Positions 8,970 to 17,194 of a stretch of DNA of 64,000 nucleotides are shown here, one piece after another. Location of the stretch: NCBI GenBank assembly GCA_002347645.1, contig DDYF01000021.1:14644-78643 (forward strand), written 5' to 3'. The notes beneath the pieces were generated by a model that saw nothing but the letters and a program-made list of their open reading frames with translations, had not been told where the DNA came from and did not search any database. Positions within the stretch are counted from its first letter, which is position 1. Every line of letters begins with the position of its first letter. This DNA is from Thermoleophilia bacterium UBA2241. GTDB taxonomy: Bacteria; Actinomycetota; Thermoleophilia; UBA2241. The position numbers and the translations under genes are program-made.

Positions 8970-9096
8970 GGATCCTCCTCGCCGGTCGATCATGCCCGCT
9001 GACATAACCACAGTCGGGCGCGGCGCTCAAGGGCCGGTCCGCGCGGCGGTGGCCGTGAGAGAGCGGGGCGGCGCCCGTGGTGCTCGGCGTCCCGGG

Positions 9097-9102
9097 TAGA
9101 AT
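9097..9102 (+). promoter_or_regulatory. -10 box TAGAAT upstream of M20 peptidase
   Basis: TAGAAT fits the TANNNT -10 pattern seen elsewhere in the window and would give a 5' leader of about 43 bases containing the GAGAGGAG ribosome site before the ATG at 9152. Confidence 0.4.
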
Positions 9103-9151
9103 GGCGCGGCGATCAGGTGACCGGCGGCGACAGGCCGAGAGACGAGAGGAG

Positions 9152-10471
9152 ATGGCGGTGACAGAGGTACGTTCAGCGCTCGAGGAGAAGGTCGTCGGCG
9201 CGGTCCGTGCGAGCCGCGACGAACTGCTCGGCCTTACGGCAGAGCTCGTCGCCTGCGACACGACGGCGCGCTCGCCCGGGATGCCGGCGCGCGACGAAGA
9301 GAAGCTGCAGTGCATGCTCGCGCGCCGGCTGGATGCGCTTGGTGCCGAGACCGACCTCTGGGAGCCCGAGCCGACCGGCACGGGAAACCGTCACGTGCCG
9401 GACGACCTCGACTTCAAGGGCCGGCCGCAGCTCGCCGCGCGTCTGCGCGGCGCGGCCGGCGGCCGCAGCCTCCTCCTGAACGGCCACATCGACGCCGTCG
9501 ACGTCGAGCCGCGCGAGAAGTGGACCAGCGACCCCTTCACCATGGTAGAGAGAGACGGGAGGCTGTACGGGCGCGGGACGGGCGACATGAAGGGCGGCAT
9601 CGCCGCCTTGGTCGTCGCCCTCGAGGCCCTGCGCAGCGCCGACGTCAGGCTGGCCGGCGACGTCGTCTTCTGCACCGTGACGGACGAGGAGTCGTCAGGC
9701 GCGGGAGGCTGGGCGGCCGTGGCTCACGGGATCACCGCCGACGCCGGTATCTGCGCCGAGCCCACGGGCTTCGACGCGTGGGTCGCCTGCCGCGGCACGC
9801 TGACCCCCTTCGTGACGGTCACAGGAAGGGCCGGGCACGCCGAGGTGCGGCAGCCCCACTGGCGCGAGGGCGGCGCGGTCAACGCGATCGAGAAGGCGGT
9901 GCCGATCATCCAGGCCGCGCAGCGCCTGCGCGAGGAGTGGCGAGACCGTCCGGATCACCGGCATCCGCTGCTCTCGCCGGGCGACATGGTCCCCACCATC
10001 GTCAGGGGCGGCAATTGGGAGGTGACGTATCCGGAGACGTGCACGGTCTGCTTCGACTGCATGTACCTCCCGACGCACCTCGACGCCGACGGTACGGGCC
10101 GACTCGTCGAGGCTGAGATCAAGCGCGCGCTCGAATCCGCCGCGGCCGCCGACCCCTGGTTCGACGATCATCCGCTGGGTTGGGAATGGCGCAGCGACGT
10201 GGTGCCTGCGGAGATGCCGTCCGACCACGAGTTGGTCATCGCGACTCTGGACGCCGGTGCGGGCATCGGCCGCCCGGGCAAGCCGGGCGGCCTCGATTCG
10301 TGGCACGACGCGGCGACCTTCACGCGCCGTGGCGGCACGCCGACCTTCAGCTACGGCTGCGACGGCTTGGCCACGGCGCACACGATCGACGAGTCGATCG
10401 TCGCCGAGGAGCTTGTCGACGCGGCGGCCATCTACGCTCTGGCCGCCATGCGCTGGTGTGGGGTAGCGTGA
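9152..10471 (+). CDS. M20 family metallopeptidase (ArgE/DapE/CPG2-like)
   Basis: The ATG at 9152 is preceded by GAGAGGAG; the longer frame to 9077 has no ribosome site and would begin inside the promoter. The 439-residue protein has the di-zinc motifs of the family in order: NGHID, GRGTGDMKGG (bridging Asp near residue 145), TDEESSG (Glu-Glu pair), AEPT and a C-terminal AHTIDES His. A dimerisation domain with GRAGHAEVRQPH is inserted. It probably hydrolyses an N-acyl amino acid or small peptide in the cytoplasm. A carrier follows 34 bases downstream in the same direction, which suggests linked uptake and hydrolysis. A second M20 gene of different composition lies at 32840. Confidence 0.85.
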   Translation: MAVTEVRSALEEKVVGAVRASRDELLGLTAELVACDTTARSPGMPARDEEKLQCMLARRLDALGAETDLWEPEPTGTGNRHVPDDLDFKGRPQLAARLRGAAGGRSLLLNGHIDAVDVEPREKWTSDPFTMVERDGRLYGRGTGDMKGGIAALVVALEALRSADVRLAGDVVFCTVTDEESSGAGGWAAVAHGITADAGICAEPTGFDAWVACRGTLTPFVTVTGRAGHAEVRQPHWREGGAVNAIEKAVPIIQAAQRLREEWRDRPDHRHPLLSPGDMVPTIVRGGNWEVTYPETCTVCFDCMYLPTHLDADGTGRLVEAEIKRALESAAAADPWFDDHPLGWEWRSDVVPAEMPSDHELVIATLDAGAGIGRPGKPGGLDSWHDAATFTRRGGTPTFSYGCDGLATAHTIDESIVAEELVDAAAIYALAAMRWCGVA

Positions 10472-10505
10472 GCGCGATACGGCGGCGACGGAAGGGACCT
10501 GCGGA

Positions 10506-11438
10506 GTGGACGAGCTGAAGGACAAGACCGTCGCCGCTCGGCACGATCGCCGTCAAGTCCTCGTCGCCGACACGGCGCTCTTCTCCATCGCCGTCCTCTG
10601 GGGCTTCAACTTCGTCGTCATCAAGGACGTCATCGACCGCGTCGACCCCATGCTCTACGTCATGCTGCGCTACCTCGTGGCGACGGCGATCTTCGCCGCC
10701 CTCGTCCCGCGCAGCGTCACGCGCAGCACGAAGCCCCATTGGGTCATGGGTGCGATCCTCGGCGTGTTCTACCTGACCGCGCTCGTCGTGCAGACCATCG
10801 GGCTGCAGTACACGACGCCCGGCAAGTCCGGCTTCATCACGGGGCTGAACGTCGCCATGGTGCCCTTTCTCTACTGGATCGTAGCCAGACGCTCGCCGGG
10901 CTGGTCGCAGATCCTGGGGGCTCTCATCGCCACGGTCGGGCTCGGTGTGCTGTCGCTGCGCGGCGATCTGACCCTGAGTTGGGGCGACGGTCTCACGCTG
11001 TTCGGGGCGCTGTTCTATGCGCTGCACATCATGGCGACGGGCTTCTTCGCCCCCAAGGTGCCGCCGGCGACGCTGGCGGTGACGCAGATGGCCGCCAGCG
11101 CGCTGATCGCCTGCATCGTCACGCCGCTCGTCACCGAGGTGACCTTCAGCGTCCCCTGGCAGGTGTGGGCCGCGGTGGTGTGGACGGCGGTGAGCGGGAC
11201 GATCTACGCCTTCTTCCTGCAGTCGTGGGCGCAGCGCCGCACCACGTCGACGCACGCGGCCGTGCTCCTCTGTCTCGAGAGCGTCTTCAGCGCCCTCTTC
11301 GGCATCATCTTCGGCATGGACACGATCACCTGGCGCCTGGTGACCGGCGCGGCGCTGATCTTCAGCGGCATCCTGATCATCGAGGCGTGGCCGTCGCGCC
11401 GCGAGAAGGCCGACAGACTCACGGCGCAATCGCAGTAG
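10506..11438 (+). CDS. EamA/DMT family transporter
   Basis: The 310-residue protein has ten predicted membrane helices in two EamA repeats (AVLWGFNFVVIKDVIDRVDP in the first; TLFGALFYALHIMATGFFAPKVPP in the second) and the common C-terminal LITGAALIFSGI-type helix. The start is a GTG at 10506. These carriers move amino acids, nucleobases or other metabolites and the substrate cannot be read from sequence. The gene follows the M20 peptidase closely and probably shares its transcript. The stop TAG overlaps a -10 box for the next gene. Confidence 0.85.
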   Translation: MDELKDKTVAARHDRRQVLVADTALFSIAVLWGFNFVVIKDVIDRVDPMLYVMLRYLVATAIFAALVPRSVTRSTKPHWVMGAILGVFYLTALVVQTIGLQYTTPGKSGFITGLNVAMVPFLYWIVARRSPGWSQILGALIATVGLGVLSLRGDLTLSWGDGLTLFGALFYALHIMATGFFAPKVPPATLAVTQMAASALIACIVTPLVTEVTFSVPWQVWAAVVWTAVSGTIYAFFLQSWAQRRTTSTHAAVLLCLESVFSALFGIIFGMDTITWRLVTGAALIFSGILIIEAWPSRREKADRLTAQSQ

Positions 11439-11441
11439 ACT
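11436..11441 (+). promoter_or_regulatory. -10 box TAGACT upstream of the TIGR00300 gene
   Basis: TAGACT overlaps the EamA stop codon and would place a transcription start about 37 bases before the ATG at 11485, leaving room for its GAGGAGG ribosome site. Confidence 0.35.
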
Positions 11442-11484
11442 ACGCAGGCGCTCAGGCGAGACCGGACCACCCAGAGGAGGCACC

Positions 11485-12708
11485 ATGGCGCACAAGCCCT
11501 ACGAAGACGTCGAGATCGAGGGGCACCTCATCGACTCGCTGATGATGCCCCAGATCATGGACAACATCATGGACCTGGACGGAGAGTTCGAGGTCCTCTC
11601 GTTCGTCGTGGGGCGCAGCAAGACAGACCCGTCGCATGCCGTCATGCGGATCTTCGGCCGCGACGCGTCGCATCTGGACGAGTTGCTGACCGCGGTGACG
11701 GAGCACGGCGTCGTCGCGGTGAAGCCGCAGGACGCCGTGCTGGAAGCGGCGGACATGGACGGCGTCTTCCCCGAGCGCTTCTACTCGACGACAAACCTCG
11801 AGACGTTCGTGCGCGTCGGCGCCGAGTGGGTGCGCGTGCTTCATCCCGAGATGGACTGCGGCATCCGCGTCGATGTGACCGCGCGCACCGCAGAGACGGT
11901 GACGATGGCCGACGTGCGTGCCGGCGAGCTCTATGTGACGGGCCACAAGGGTATCCGCGTGCTGCCCCTGGAGCGCTCGCGCGAGAGCCAGCCCTTCGAG
12001 TTCATGGCGTCCGCAGTCAGCAGCGAGAAACCCAAGGCCCAGATCGTGCGCGAGGTCGCGAAGCTCCTGCGGCACGTGAAGGAAGAGGGCAAGCTGACCA
12101 TCGCCGTGGTCGGGCCGGCCGTGGTGCACACCGGTGCGGCGCCGAGCCTGGCCCGCCTCATCGAGGCGGGCTACGTCGGCGCCGTCTTCGGCGGCAACGC
12201 CGTCGCCACCCACGACATCGAGTCGAACCTGTTCGGTACATCGCTGGGCATCGATCTCAAGCAGGGCACGCCCGTGGCCGGCGGCCACGAGCACCACCTG
12301 CGCGCCATCAACACCGTCCGGCGCTGCGGCGGCATCGCCGCCGCCGTCGAGCAGGGCGTCCTCAAGGGCGGCCTCATGCACACGCTGGTGACGACGGGGA
12401 CGCCGTTCGTGCTCGCCGGCAGCATCCGCGACGACGGCCCGCTGCCCGAGGTGATCACCGACGTGGTGCAGGCGCAGAAAGCGATGCGCGAGTACGCGCA
12501 GCGCGCCGGCGCCTGCTTGATGCTCAGCACCATGCTGCACAGCATCGCCGTCGGCAACATGCTGCCCGCCGCGGTCCGCACGGTCTGCGCCGACATCAAC
12601 CCGGCAGTGGTGACGAAGCTCGCCGACCGCGGCAGCTTCCAGGCGATCGGCATCGTCACCGACGTCGGCCTGTTCCTCGAGCAACTGGCGAACGAGCTGC
12701 GGTGCTGA
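11485..12708 (+). CDS. LOR/SDH-conserved-region protein, archaeal-type ornithine cyclodeaminase family (TIGR00300)
   Basis: A strong GAGGAGG precedes the ATG. The 407-residue protein begins with the LOR/SDH conserved region found also in lysine-ketoglutarate reductase/saccharopine dehydrogenase (residues about 1-95, EIEGHLIDSLMMPQIMDNIMDL) and continues with a Rossmann-like half (HTGAAPSLARLIEAGYVGAVFGGNAVATHDIESNLFGTSLGIDL). This architecture is TIGR00300, whose archaeal members convert ornithine to proline and ammonia and which also forms the C-terminal part of cyanobacterial arginine dihydrolase/ornithine cyclodeaminase. The reaction here is inferred from the family. No proline or arginine gene is adjacent. 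Confidence 0.8.
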   Translation: MAHKPYEDVEIEGHLIDSLMMPQIMDNIMDLDGEFEVLSFVVGRSKTDPSHAVMRIFGRDASHLDELLTAVTEHGVVAVKPQDAVLEAADMDGVFPERFYSTTNLETFVRVGAEWVRVLHPEMDCGIRVDVTARTAETVTMADVRAGELYVTGHKGIRVLPLERSRESQPFEFMASAVSSEKPKAQIVREVAKLLRHVKEEGKLTIAVVGPAVVHTGAAPSLARLIEAGYVGAVFGGNAVATHDIESNLFGTSLGIDLKQGTPVAGGHEHHLRAINTVRRCGGIAAAVEQGVLKGGLMHTLVTTGTPFVLAGSIRDDGPLPEVITDVVQAQKAMREYAQRAGACLMLSTMLHSIAVGNMLPAAVRTVCADINPAVVTKLADRGSFQAIGIVTDVGLFLEQLANELRC

Positions 12709-12742
12709 GAGGCGTGCGGGGGGCGGCCGGGAGGGATCGGCT

Positions 12743-13471
12743 GTGACGACGCCTCCGCATGGCGAGACCATCGCGGCCATGGACGGGGCGACCCGGGTGG
12801 TCCGGGTGCCCGCACGTGACGTCGTACCCGCCGAGGAGGACGTACTGCGGCTGGCCGGCAGTGCGAGTGCTCGCTCGCGGCCGCTTGTGCGCGAGCGGGT
12901 CGCCGCGCTCACCCCGCTGCTCGTCTCCTGTGCGACGCCAGCCTACGCGTTAGCGATGTATGCGGTAGAGACCGCCGCCGGCGGGCGGCTCGCGCTCGCC
13001 GGCGGCCGCCTGCTCTCGTTCGGCGTCGATGCCATCGGAGCGGCCCCGGGGGCGCTCGCGGCGCTGCTCTGCACGATGGGCGAGGGTCCGGACGCCGCCG
13101 AAACGGAGCTTGCGGCGGCGTCCGGACCGCTCGACGCCTGGATGTTCGACGCGCTCGTGCTCGCGGCGCTTGAGTCCTTGGAGCTCCTGGCGTGGCAGGA
13201 CGCGGCACGCCGGGCGGGGCGCTTGGGCTTGTACGTCGGCATGCCGCTGGTCCCGGCCGTGGGCGACCTCCCCCCCGCCGCCCAGCACGAGCTCTTCGCG
13301 TGCCTCGACGCGACCGCGACCGGCGTGAGCTTGGACGAGAACGGTACCATGCGACCGCTCAAGAGCTTCAGCTGCTGGGTGCCGCTCGTCGGTGAGCCGA
13401 CGGGGAGCGACGCAAGGCTGCACCTCTGCGAGAGCTGCGACCTCGAGGCCTGCCGGTTTCGCAGCCGGTAG
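12743..13471 (+). CDS. B12-dependent methionine synthase activation-domain-like protein (putative corrinoid reactivation)
   Basis: The 242-residue protein resembles the stand-alone relatives of the MetH AdoMet-binding activation domain encoded with corrinoid methyltransferases. The body matches G-M-P-L-V-P...Q-H-E-L-F...LDATATGVSLDENGTMRPLKSFS, as in the family's M-x-P-x-KS-V/F-S segment. The C-terminus has CESCDLEACRFR, a Cys pattern common in these stand-alone forms. It probably helps restore the Co(I) state of the corrinoid protein at 15466, but this is inferred. The start GTG at 12743 follows GGGAGGG. It ends convergently with the regulator gene that precedes the methyltransferase. Confidence 0.65.
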   Translation: MTTPPHGETIAAMDGATRVVRVPARDVVPAEEDVLRLAGSASARSRPLVRERVAALTPLLVSCATPAYALAMYAVETAAGGRLALAGGRLLSFGVDAIGAAPGALAALLCTMGEGPDAAETELAAASGPLDAWMFDALVLAALESLELLAWQDAARRAGRLGLYVGMPLVPAVGDLPPAAQHELFACLDATATGVSLDENGTMRPLKSFSCWVPLVGEPTGSDARLHLCESCDLEACRFRSR

Positions 13472-13518
13472 CGCGCCGCCGCGGGAAACGGCGCGCCGCG
13501 GGGCTCGCGGGCGGCGCG
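13472..13518. terminator. bidirectional GC-rich inverted repeat between convergent genes
   Basis: CGCGCCGCC at 13472-13480 pairs with GGCGGCGCG at 13510-13518, enclosing more self-complementary GC sequence. It fills the 48-bp gap between the convergent activator and regulator genes and probably ends both transcripts. Confidence 0.5.
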
Positions 13519-13519
13519 G

Positions 13520-14236
13520 CTAGGCTGGCCGGCGCTGGCGCACCAGATCGAGCAGCACCCCGCGCGAGCCCTCGATGTGCGCCTCTATGGCCGCCGCCGC
13601 CGCGTCCGGGTCGCCGCTCTTGATCGCGGCAAGGACCAGCGGCAGGTCGCCCGACCAGTCGGAGAGTGGCTGGTAGATATCCTGGTCGACCCGCAGCAGG
13701 ACGAGCATCTTGACCACCTCGCGGGTGAACACGTCGTGTAGGCGGCGGCTGCGGCTGAGGCGGCACAACGTCTCGTGGAAGCGCAGGTCCAGCTGTACGG
13801 CCGCGGCCGCGTCGTCGCTCGCGGCCGCGCGCGCGTACTCGTCGACGACCTCGCGCAGTACCGCGATGTCCGCCGGGTCGCGACGTGAGGCGATGATGCG
13901 CGCGGCGCGGCATTCCACGGCCAAACGGAGCTCGAAGGTGTCCTGCACGTCGTCGTCGGTGAACCGTGCGATGCGCACGCCGTGACCGCTCGACTCGAGG
14001 AGGCCCTCCGAGAGGAGGATGCGGAACGCCTCGCGGACGGTGCTGCGCCCAACGGGGAGCTCCTTCGCCAGGCGGCTGTCGGACAGCTTCTGTCCAGGAG
14101 GAAGAGATCCGGCGAGGACCACCTCGCGGATGCGCTCGGCGACCTCGTCGGCAAGGGAGTGCCGGTCGATCGGACGGAGCGACAGCGTGCCCTCGCTCCC
14201 GCTCTTGTCCACTCCGGTCTGCTCGCCGTCCTTCAA
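13520..14236 (-). CDS. FadR-type GntR family transcriptional regulator
   Basis: The protein has an N-terminal winged helix (SLADEVAERIREVVLAGSLPPGQKLSDSRLAKELPVGRSTVREAFRILLSEGLLE) and a C-terminal FCD ligand/metal domain with conserved Asp/His positions (DLRFHETLCRLS), a VanR/FadR-subfamily arrangement. The start is uncertain: the frame runs to a TTG at 14293 that lies inside an operator palindrome. The TTG at 14236, preceded by GAGGAG, is preferred, and a GTG at 14212 is also possible. It is divergent from the methyltransferase operon, and two TTGT-N3-ACAA palindromes lie between them, so it probably controls that operon and itself. Confidence 0.85.
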   Translation of the reverse strand: MKDGEQTGVDKSGSEGTLSLRPIDRHSLADEVAERIREVVLAGSLPPGQKLSDSRLAKELPVGRSTVREAFRILLSEGLLESSGHGVRIARFTDDDVQDTFELRLAVECRAARIIASRRDPADIAVLREVVDEYARAAASDDAAAAVQLDLRFHETLCRLSRSRRLHDVFTREVVKMLVLLRVDQDIYQPLSDWSGDLPLVLAAIKSGDPDAAAAAIEAHIEGSRGVLLDLVRQRRPA

Positions 14237-14281
14237 GAGACCGCTCCTCGCCTTGCACCTTGACACGACCCAACGTACATG

Positions 14282-14294
14282 ATTGTCTGACAAT
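14282..14294. promoter_or_regulatory. FadR-type operator 1, ATTGTC-T-GACAAT
   Basis: This perfect 13-bp palindrome carries the TTGT-N3-ACAA core recognised by FadR-subfamily GntR regulators. It lies in the divergent region between the regulator at 13520 and the methyltransferase at 14364, with its centre 30 bases (three helical turns) from a second copy. Confidence 0.65.
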
Positions 14295-14311
14295 CAGTCA
14301 ATCGTCGACAC

Positions 14312-14324
14312 GTTGTCGCACAAC
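14312..14324. promoter_or_regulatory. FadR-type operator 2, GTTGT-CGC-ACAAC
   Basis: This second TTGT-N3-ACAA palindrome has perfect 5-bp arms and is in phase with operator 1. It lies 40 bases upstream of the methyltransferase start, where a bound repressor could block transcription. Confidence 0.65.
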
Positions 14325-14363
14325 CCCTCGGGGACCATCGTCGTCCCGGAAAGGAGCGCCTTC

Positions 14364-15446
14364 ATGATGACGTCCAAGGAGCGGATGGAGGCCGCCTTCC
14401 AGTGCAAGGAAGTCGACCGCGTCCCCGTGTTCTGCGAGCAGGGGGGCATCAACCGCCGCGCGCTGGGCATCACCTACCAGGAGATGGTCACCAACGGTGA
14501 GCTCTGCGCGCTCACCGACCTCGCCTGGCACGACCTCATCGGCGACGACGGCGTGGGGGTCTACTTCGACACGTGCGTGCTCGCCGAGGCCTGGGGCCAG
14601 CCGCTCATCTACCTCAAGGAAGAGCCGCCGTTCCCGGACCCCGCGCAGTACGTCCTCAAGTCGCCGGACGACTACCACAAGCTGGAGCCCTTCGACCTGA
14701 TGGAGGCGCCGCGCTTCCGCGAGCAGGTCAAGGGCACCGAGATGATCGCCGAGCTGGCCGGCGACGAGATCCTGCCGCGCACGCTCTCGATCGAGCCCTT
14801 CGTCACGCTCGGTGAGATGCGCGGCATGCAGCAGCTGCTCATGGACTGCGTGCGTCACCCGGACGACGTGCGCGCCGGCCTCGAGGCCGTCACCGACATG
14901 GAGATCGAGTTCTGTCGCAAGCTCATCGACGCCGGTGTGCGCTGGATCATGCTCTGCCACGACTACGGCAACGCGTCTCTCATGAGCGAGAAGATGTGGA
15001 TGGACCTCGAGGGCGACTGCCTCAAGCGGCTGCACCGTGCGATCCGTGAGAAGGGCTGCTATCTGCTGATCCACGACTGCGATCCCAACCCGTACGTGGA
15101 CGCCTCGATCAACGCCGGCGATCTCGACGCCTTCTGCCTCTGGAGCCTGCCGAAGGGGACCTCCGACTGGCGTGAGTTCAAGGCTAAGTACGGCCACGTC
15201 TGCCTGAACGGGGTCTGGGAGCCCACACCGCTGGGGACGCAGCGCACCTACGACCAGGTCGTCGCCGAGAGCAAGCAGATGATCGACGATCTCGGGCCCA
15301 CCGGGTTCATCCTCGGCCCCGGCTGCGAGTTCCCCCAGAACGGTTCCATCATCAACGCCGCGGCCATGGTCGACGCCTCCAAGGAGGCCGCCGGCATGAA
15401 GGTCGAGCCCCGGCGGCTCTCGTCAATGCGCGGCCTCTCGCGCTGA
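14364..15446 (+). CDS. UROD-family corrinoid-linked methyltransferase (MtaA/MtbA/CmuA-like)
   Basis: AAGGAG at 14351-14356 fixes the ATG at 14364; an in-frame extension to 14283 would run through both operators. The 360-residue protein has the UROD-fold start MTSKERMEAAFQCKEVDRVPV and the zinc motif of methylcobamide methyltransferases, His237-x-Cys239 with Cys321 (IHDC and GPGCEFP), which activates a thiol or other acceptor. Such enzymes either pass methyl from a corrinoid protein to a carrier (MtaA/MtbA) or act as substrate-specific methyltransferases, and the sequence does not settle which. The B12-binding partner follows 19 bases downstream, with a reactivation-type protein and regulator upstream. 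Confidence 0.8.
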   Translation: MMTSKERMEAAFQCKEVDRVPVFCEQGGINRRALGITYQEMVTNGELCALTDLAWHDLIGDDGVGVYFDTCVLAEAWGQPLIYLKEEPPFPDPAQYVLKSPDDYHKLEPFDLMEAPRFREQVKGTEMIAELAGDEILPRTLSIEPFVTLGEMRGMQQLLMDCVRHPDDVRAGLEAVTDMEIEFCRKLIDAGVRWIMLCHDYGNASLMSEKMWMDLEGDCLKRLHRAIREKGCYLLIHDCDPNPYVDASINAGDLDAFCLWSLPKGTSDWREFKAKYGHVCLNGVWEPTPLGTQRTYDQVVAESKQMIDDLGPTGFILGPGCEFPQNGSIINAAAMVDASKEAAGMKVEPRRLSSMRGLSR

Positions 15447-15465
15447 GAAGCAGGAAGGGACAGGC

Positions 15466-16125
15466 ATGTCTAGCACTGAGATCTACGGTCGGCTCAAGGA
15501 CGCCCTCCTGGAGCTCGACGAGGCGACGGTCCTCGACCTCACGCGGAAGGCGCTCGACGGCGGCGCGCCGCCGCTCGAGGTGATCGAGGCCGGGTTGACG
15601 CCGGCGATCACCGAGGTCGGCGCGCGCTTCGAGCGCGGCGACTTCTTCCTCCCGGAACTGCTCGTCTCCGCCGACATCTTCACCAAGGCGATCGACGTGG
15701 TGAAGCCGCATCTCACTCGCGAGGAGGGCACCGCTCGCGGCTTGGTCGTCATCGGCACCGTGAAGGGCGACATCCACGAGATCGGCAAGAACGTCGTGAA
15801 GCTCATGCTCGAGGTGGCCGGGTACGAGGTCATCGACCTGGGCATCGACGTGCCACTGCAGGCGTTCGTGGACAAGCAGCGCGAGACCGGCGCCGACATC
15901 ATCGCCGCATCGGCTCTGCTCTCGAGCACGATGCCGCTGCTCAAGGACCTGGTCGGGCTAGCGAGGCGGTCGGGGGTCTCGGCGGCGATAATCGTCGGCG
16001 GCGCTCCTGTGCGGGAGAAGCATGCAGTAGAGTATGGGGCGGACGGCTACTCGCCCGACGCGGTCGGTGCGGTGCGTCTCGTTGAGGAGCTTGTGTCCAA
16101 AGTAAGAGCGGATCGGACCGCGTAG
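15466..16125 (+). CDS. corrinoid-binding protein of a methyltransferase system (MtbC/MtaC/MttC-like)
   Basis: The 219-residue protein has the N-terminal helical cap of B12-binding methyltransferases (residues about 1-85, AITEVGARFERGDFFLPELLVSADIF) and a Rossmann B12 domain with the cobalt-ligand motif D102-x-H104-x-x-G107 (GDIHEIGKN), SALLSST and VGGAPV. The length and motifs match MtbC-type proteins. It follows the UROD methyltransferase by 19 bases and is followed by the ABC transporter genes, so it is the methyl carrier of this operon. It may also serve the dimethylamine methyltransferase at 23654. The stop is TAG. Confidence 0.9.
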   Translation: MSSTEIYGRLKDALLELDEATVLDLTRKALDGGAPPLEVIEAGLTPAITEVGARFERGDFFLPELLVSADIFTKAIDVVKPHLTREEGTARGLVVIGTVKGDIHEIGKNVVKLMLEVAGYEVIDLGIDVPLQAFVDKQRETGADIIAASALLSSTMPLLKDLVGLARRSGVSAAIIVGGAPVREKHAVEYGADGYSPDAVGAVRLVEELVSKVRADRTA

Positions 16126-16188
16126 CCGGTCAGGCCGTGGATTGGGCGGGCCGTGAGGCTCGCTGCGACAGGCAAAGGGGAGAGAAGG

Positions 16189-17190
16189 ATGCAGAGGATC
16201 GCGTTCCATCACTCGGCGCATCGTGTCAGCGGAGCACACCGCCGGCTGGCGGGGTCCGTCCTGCTGCCACTGGTGGTGTGCCTCGCCCTCTTGACGCTGC
16301 CGTTCGTCATGGCCGCCTGCGGGGAGTCCGAGGAAGCCACGATTGAGCCTACGGCGACCAGCGCCCCGACCGAGTTCGACATCGCCAACGTGGAGGCGGA
16401 TTCGGACATCAACGCCATGTTGCCGGACGACATCGAGAGTGCCGGCGTCATGCACGTTGCGGCTGATATCCCGTACCCGCCGTGGAACATGTTCGTCGAA
16501 GAAGGAGGCGAGGAGGTCACGGGCTTCGACTACGACCTCGCCATGGCGCTGGGTGCCAAGATGGGCATTGAGGCCTCGTTCGAGCAGGTTGCCTTCGACG
16601 CCACCATCCCCGCCCTGCAGGCAGGCAAGTCGGACGTGGCCATCTCCTGCATGTACGACAACGCGGAGCGCCGGGAAGTCCTCGACTTCATCGACTACGC
16701 CAAGGAAGGCTCGGCGATGGTCGTCAAGGCCGGCAACCCCGAGGGCATCACCACGCTCACGGACATCGCCGGCAAGACAGTGGCCGCGCAGCACGGCTCG
16801 ACGCAGGCGGTGTTTCTCGAGAAGTTGCAGGAGCAGTTCAAGGCCGATGGTCTGGCCGAGATGGAGATCCTCGCTCTTCCCAAGGACAGCGACGCGCTGC
16901 TGGCGGTCTTCAGCGGCAAGGCCGTGGCCGACATGAGCAGCGGTCCAGGGGCCGAGTGGATGGCGACGCAGACCGACAAGTACGAAGTGGTCCGCGACCC
17001 CGAGTACCCGAACGGCTACGAGCCGTCTGTCGTCGGAGCCGGCGTCCTCAAGGAGAGGACCGAGCTGCGGGACGCCCTGCAGGCCGCTCTCCAGGCCCTG
17101 ATCGACGACGGTACGTATCAGCTGATCATCGACAAGTACGGCCTCCAGACGGCGGCCGTGACCTCGGCCGAGATCAACCAGGGCACATGA
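16189..17190 (+). CDS. polar amino-acid-type ABC transporter substrate-binding lipoprotein
   Basis: The ATG at 16189 is preceded by GGGGAGAGAAGG. The 333-residue protein has a lipoprotein signal ending LPFVMAAC (lipidated Cys44), an acidic/Thr linker, and an SBP family 3 core (VMHVAADIPYPPWNMFVEEG; GFDYDLAMALGAKMG; LQAGKSDVAISCMYDNAERREVLDF). It would deliver a zwitterionic or amine substrate to the permease at 17195. Linkage to corrinoid methyltransferases suggests a methylated amino acid, betaine or amine, but the ligand residues do not allow a firm call. It begins 63 bases after the corrinoid gene with no terminator. Confidence 0.85.
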   Translation: MQRIAFHHSAHRVSGAHRRLAGSVLLPLVVCLALLTLPFVMAACGESEEATIEPTATSAPTEFDIANVEADSDINAMLPDDIESAGVMHVAADIPYPPWNMFVEEGGEEVTGFDYDLAMALGAKMGIEASFEQVAFDATIPALQAGKSDVAISCMYDNAERREVLDFIDYAKEGSAMVVKAGNPEGITTLTDIAGKTVAAQHGSTQAVFLEKLQEQFKADGLAEMEILALPKDSDALLAVFSGKAVADMSSGPGAEWMATQTDKYEVVRDPEYPNGYEPSVVGAGVLKERTELRDALQAALQALIDDGTYQLIIDKYGLQTAAVTSAEINQGT

Positions 17191-17194
17191 CGCG

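Noticed and set aside
14237..14293. TTG at 14293 as the start of the FadR-type regulator
   Set aside because: It lies inside operator 1 and has no ribosome site; later starts at 14236 or 14212 are more plausible.
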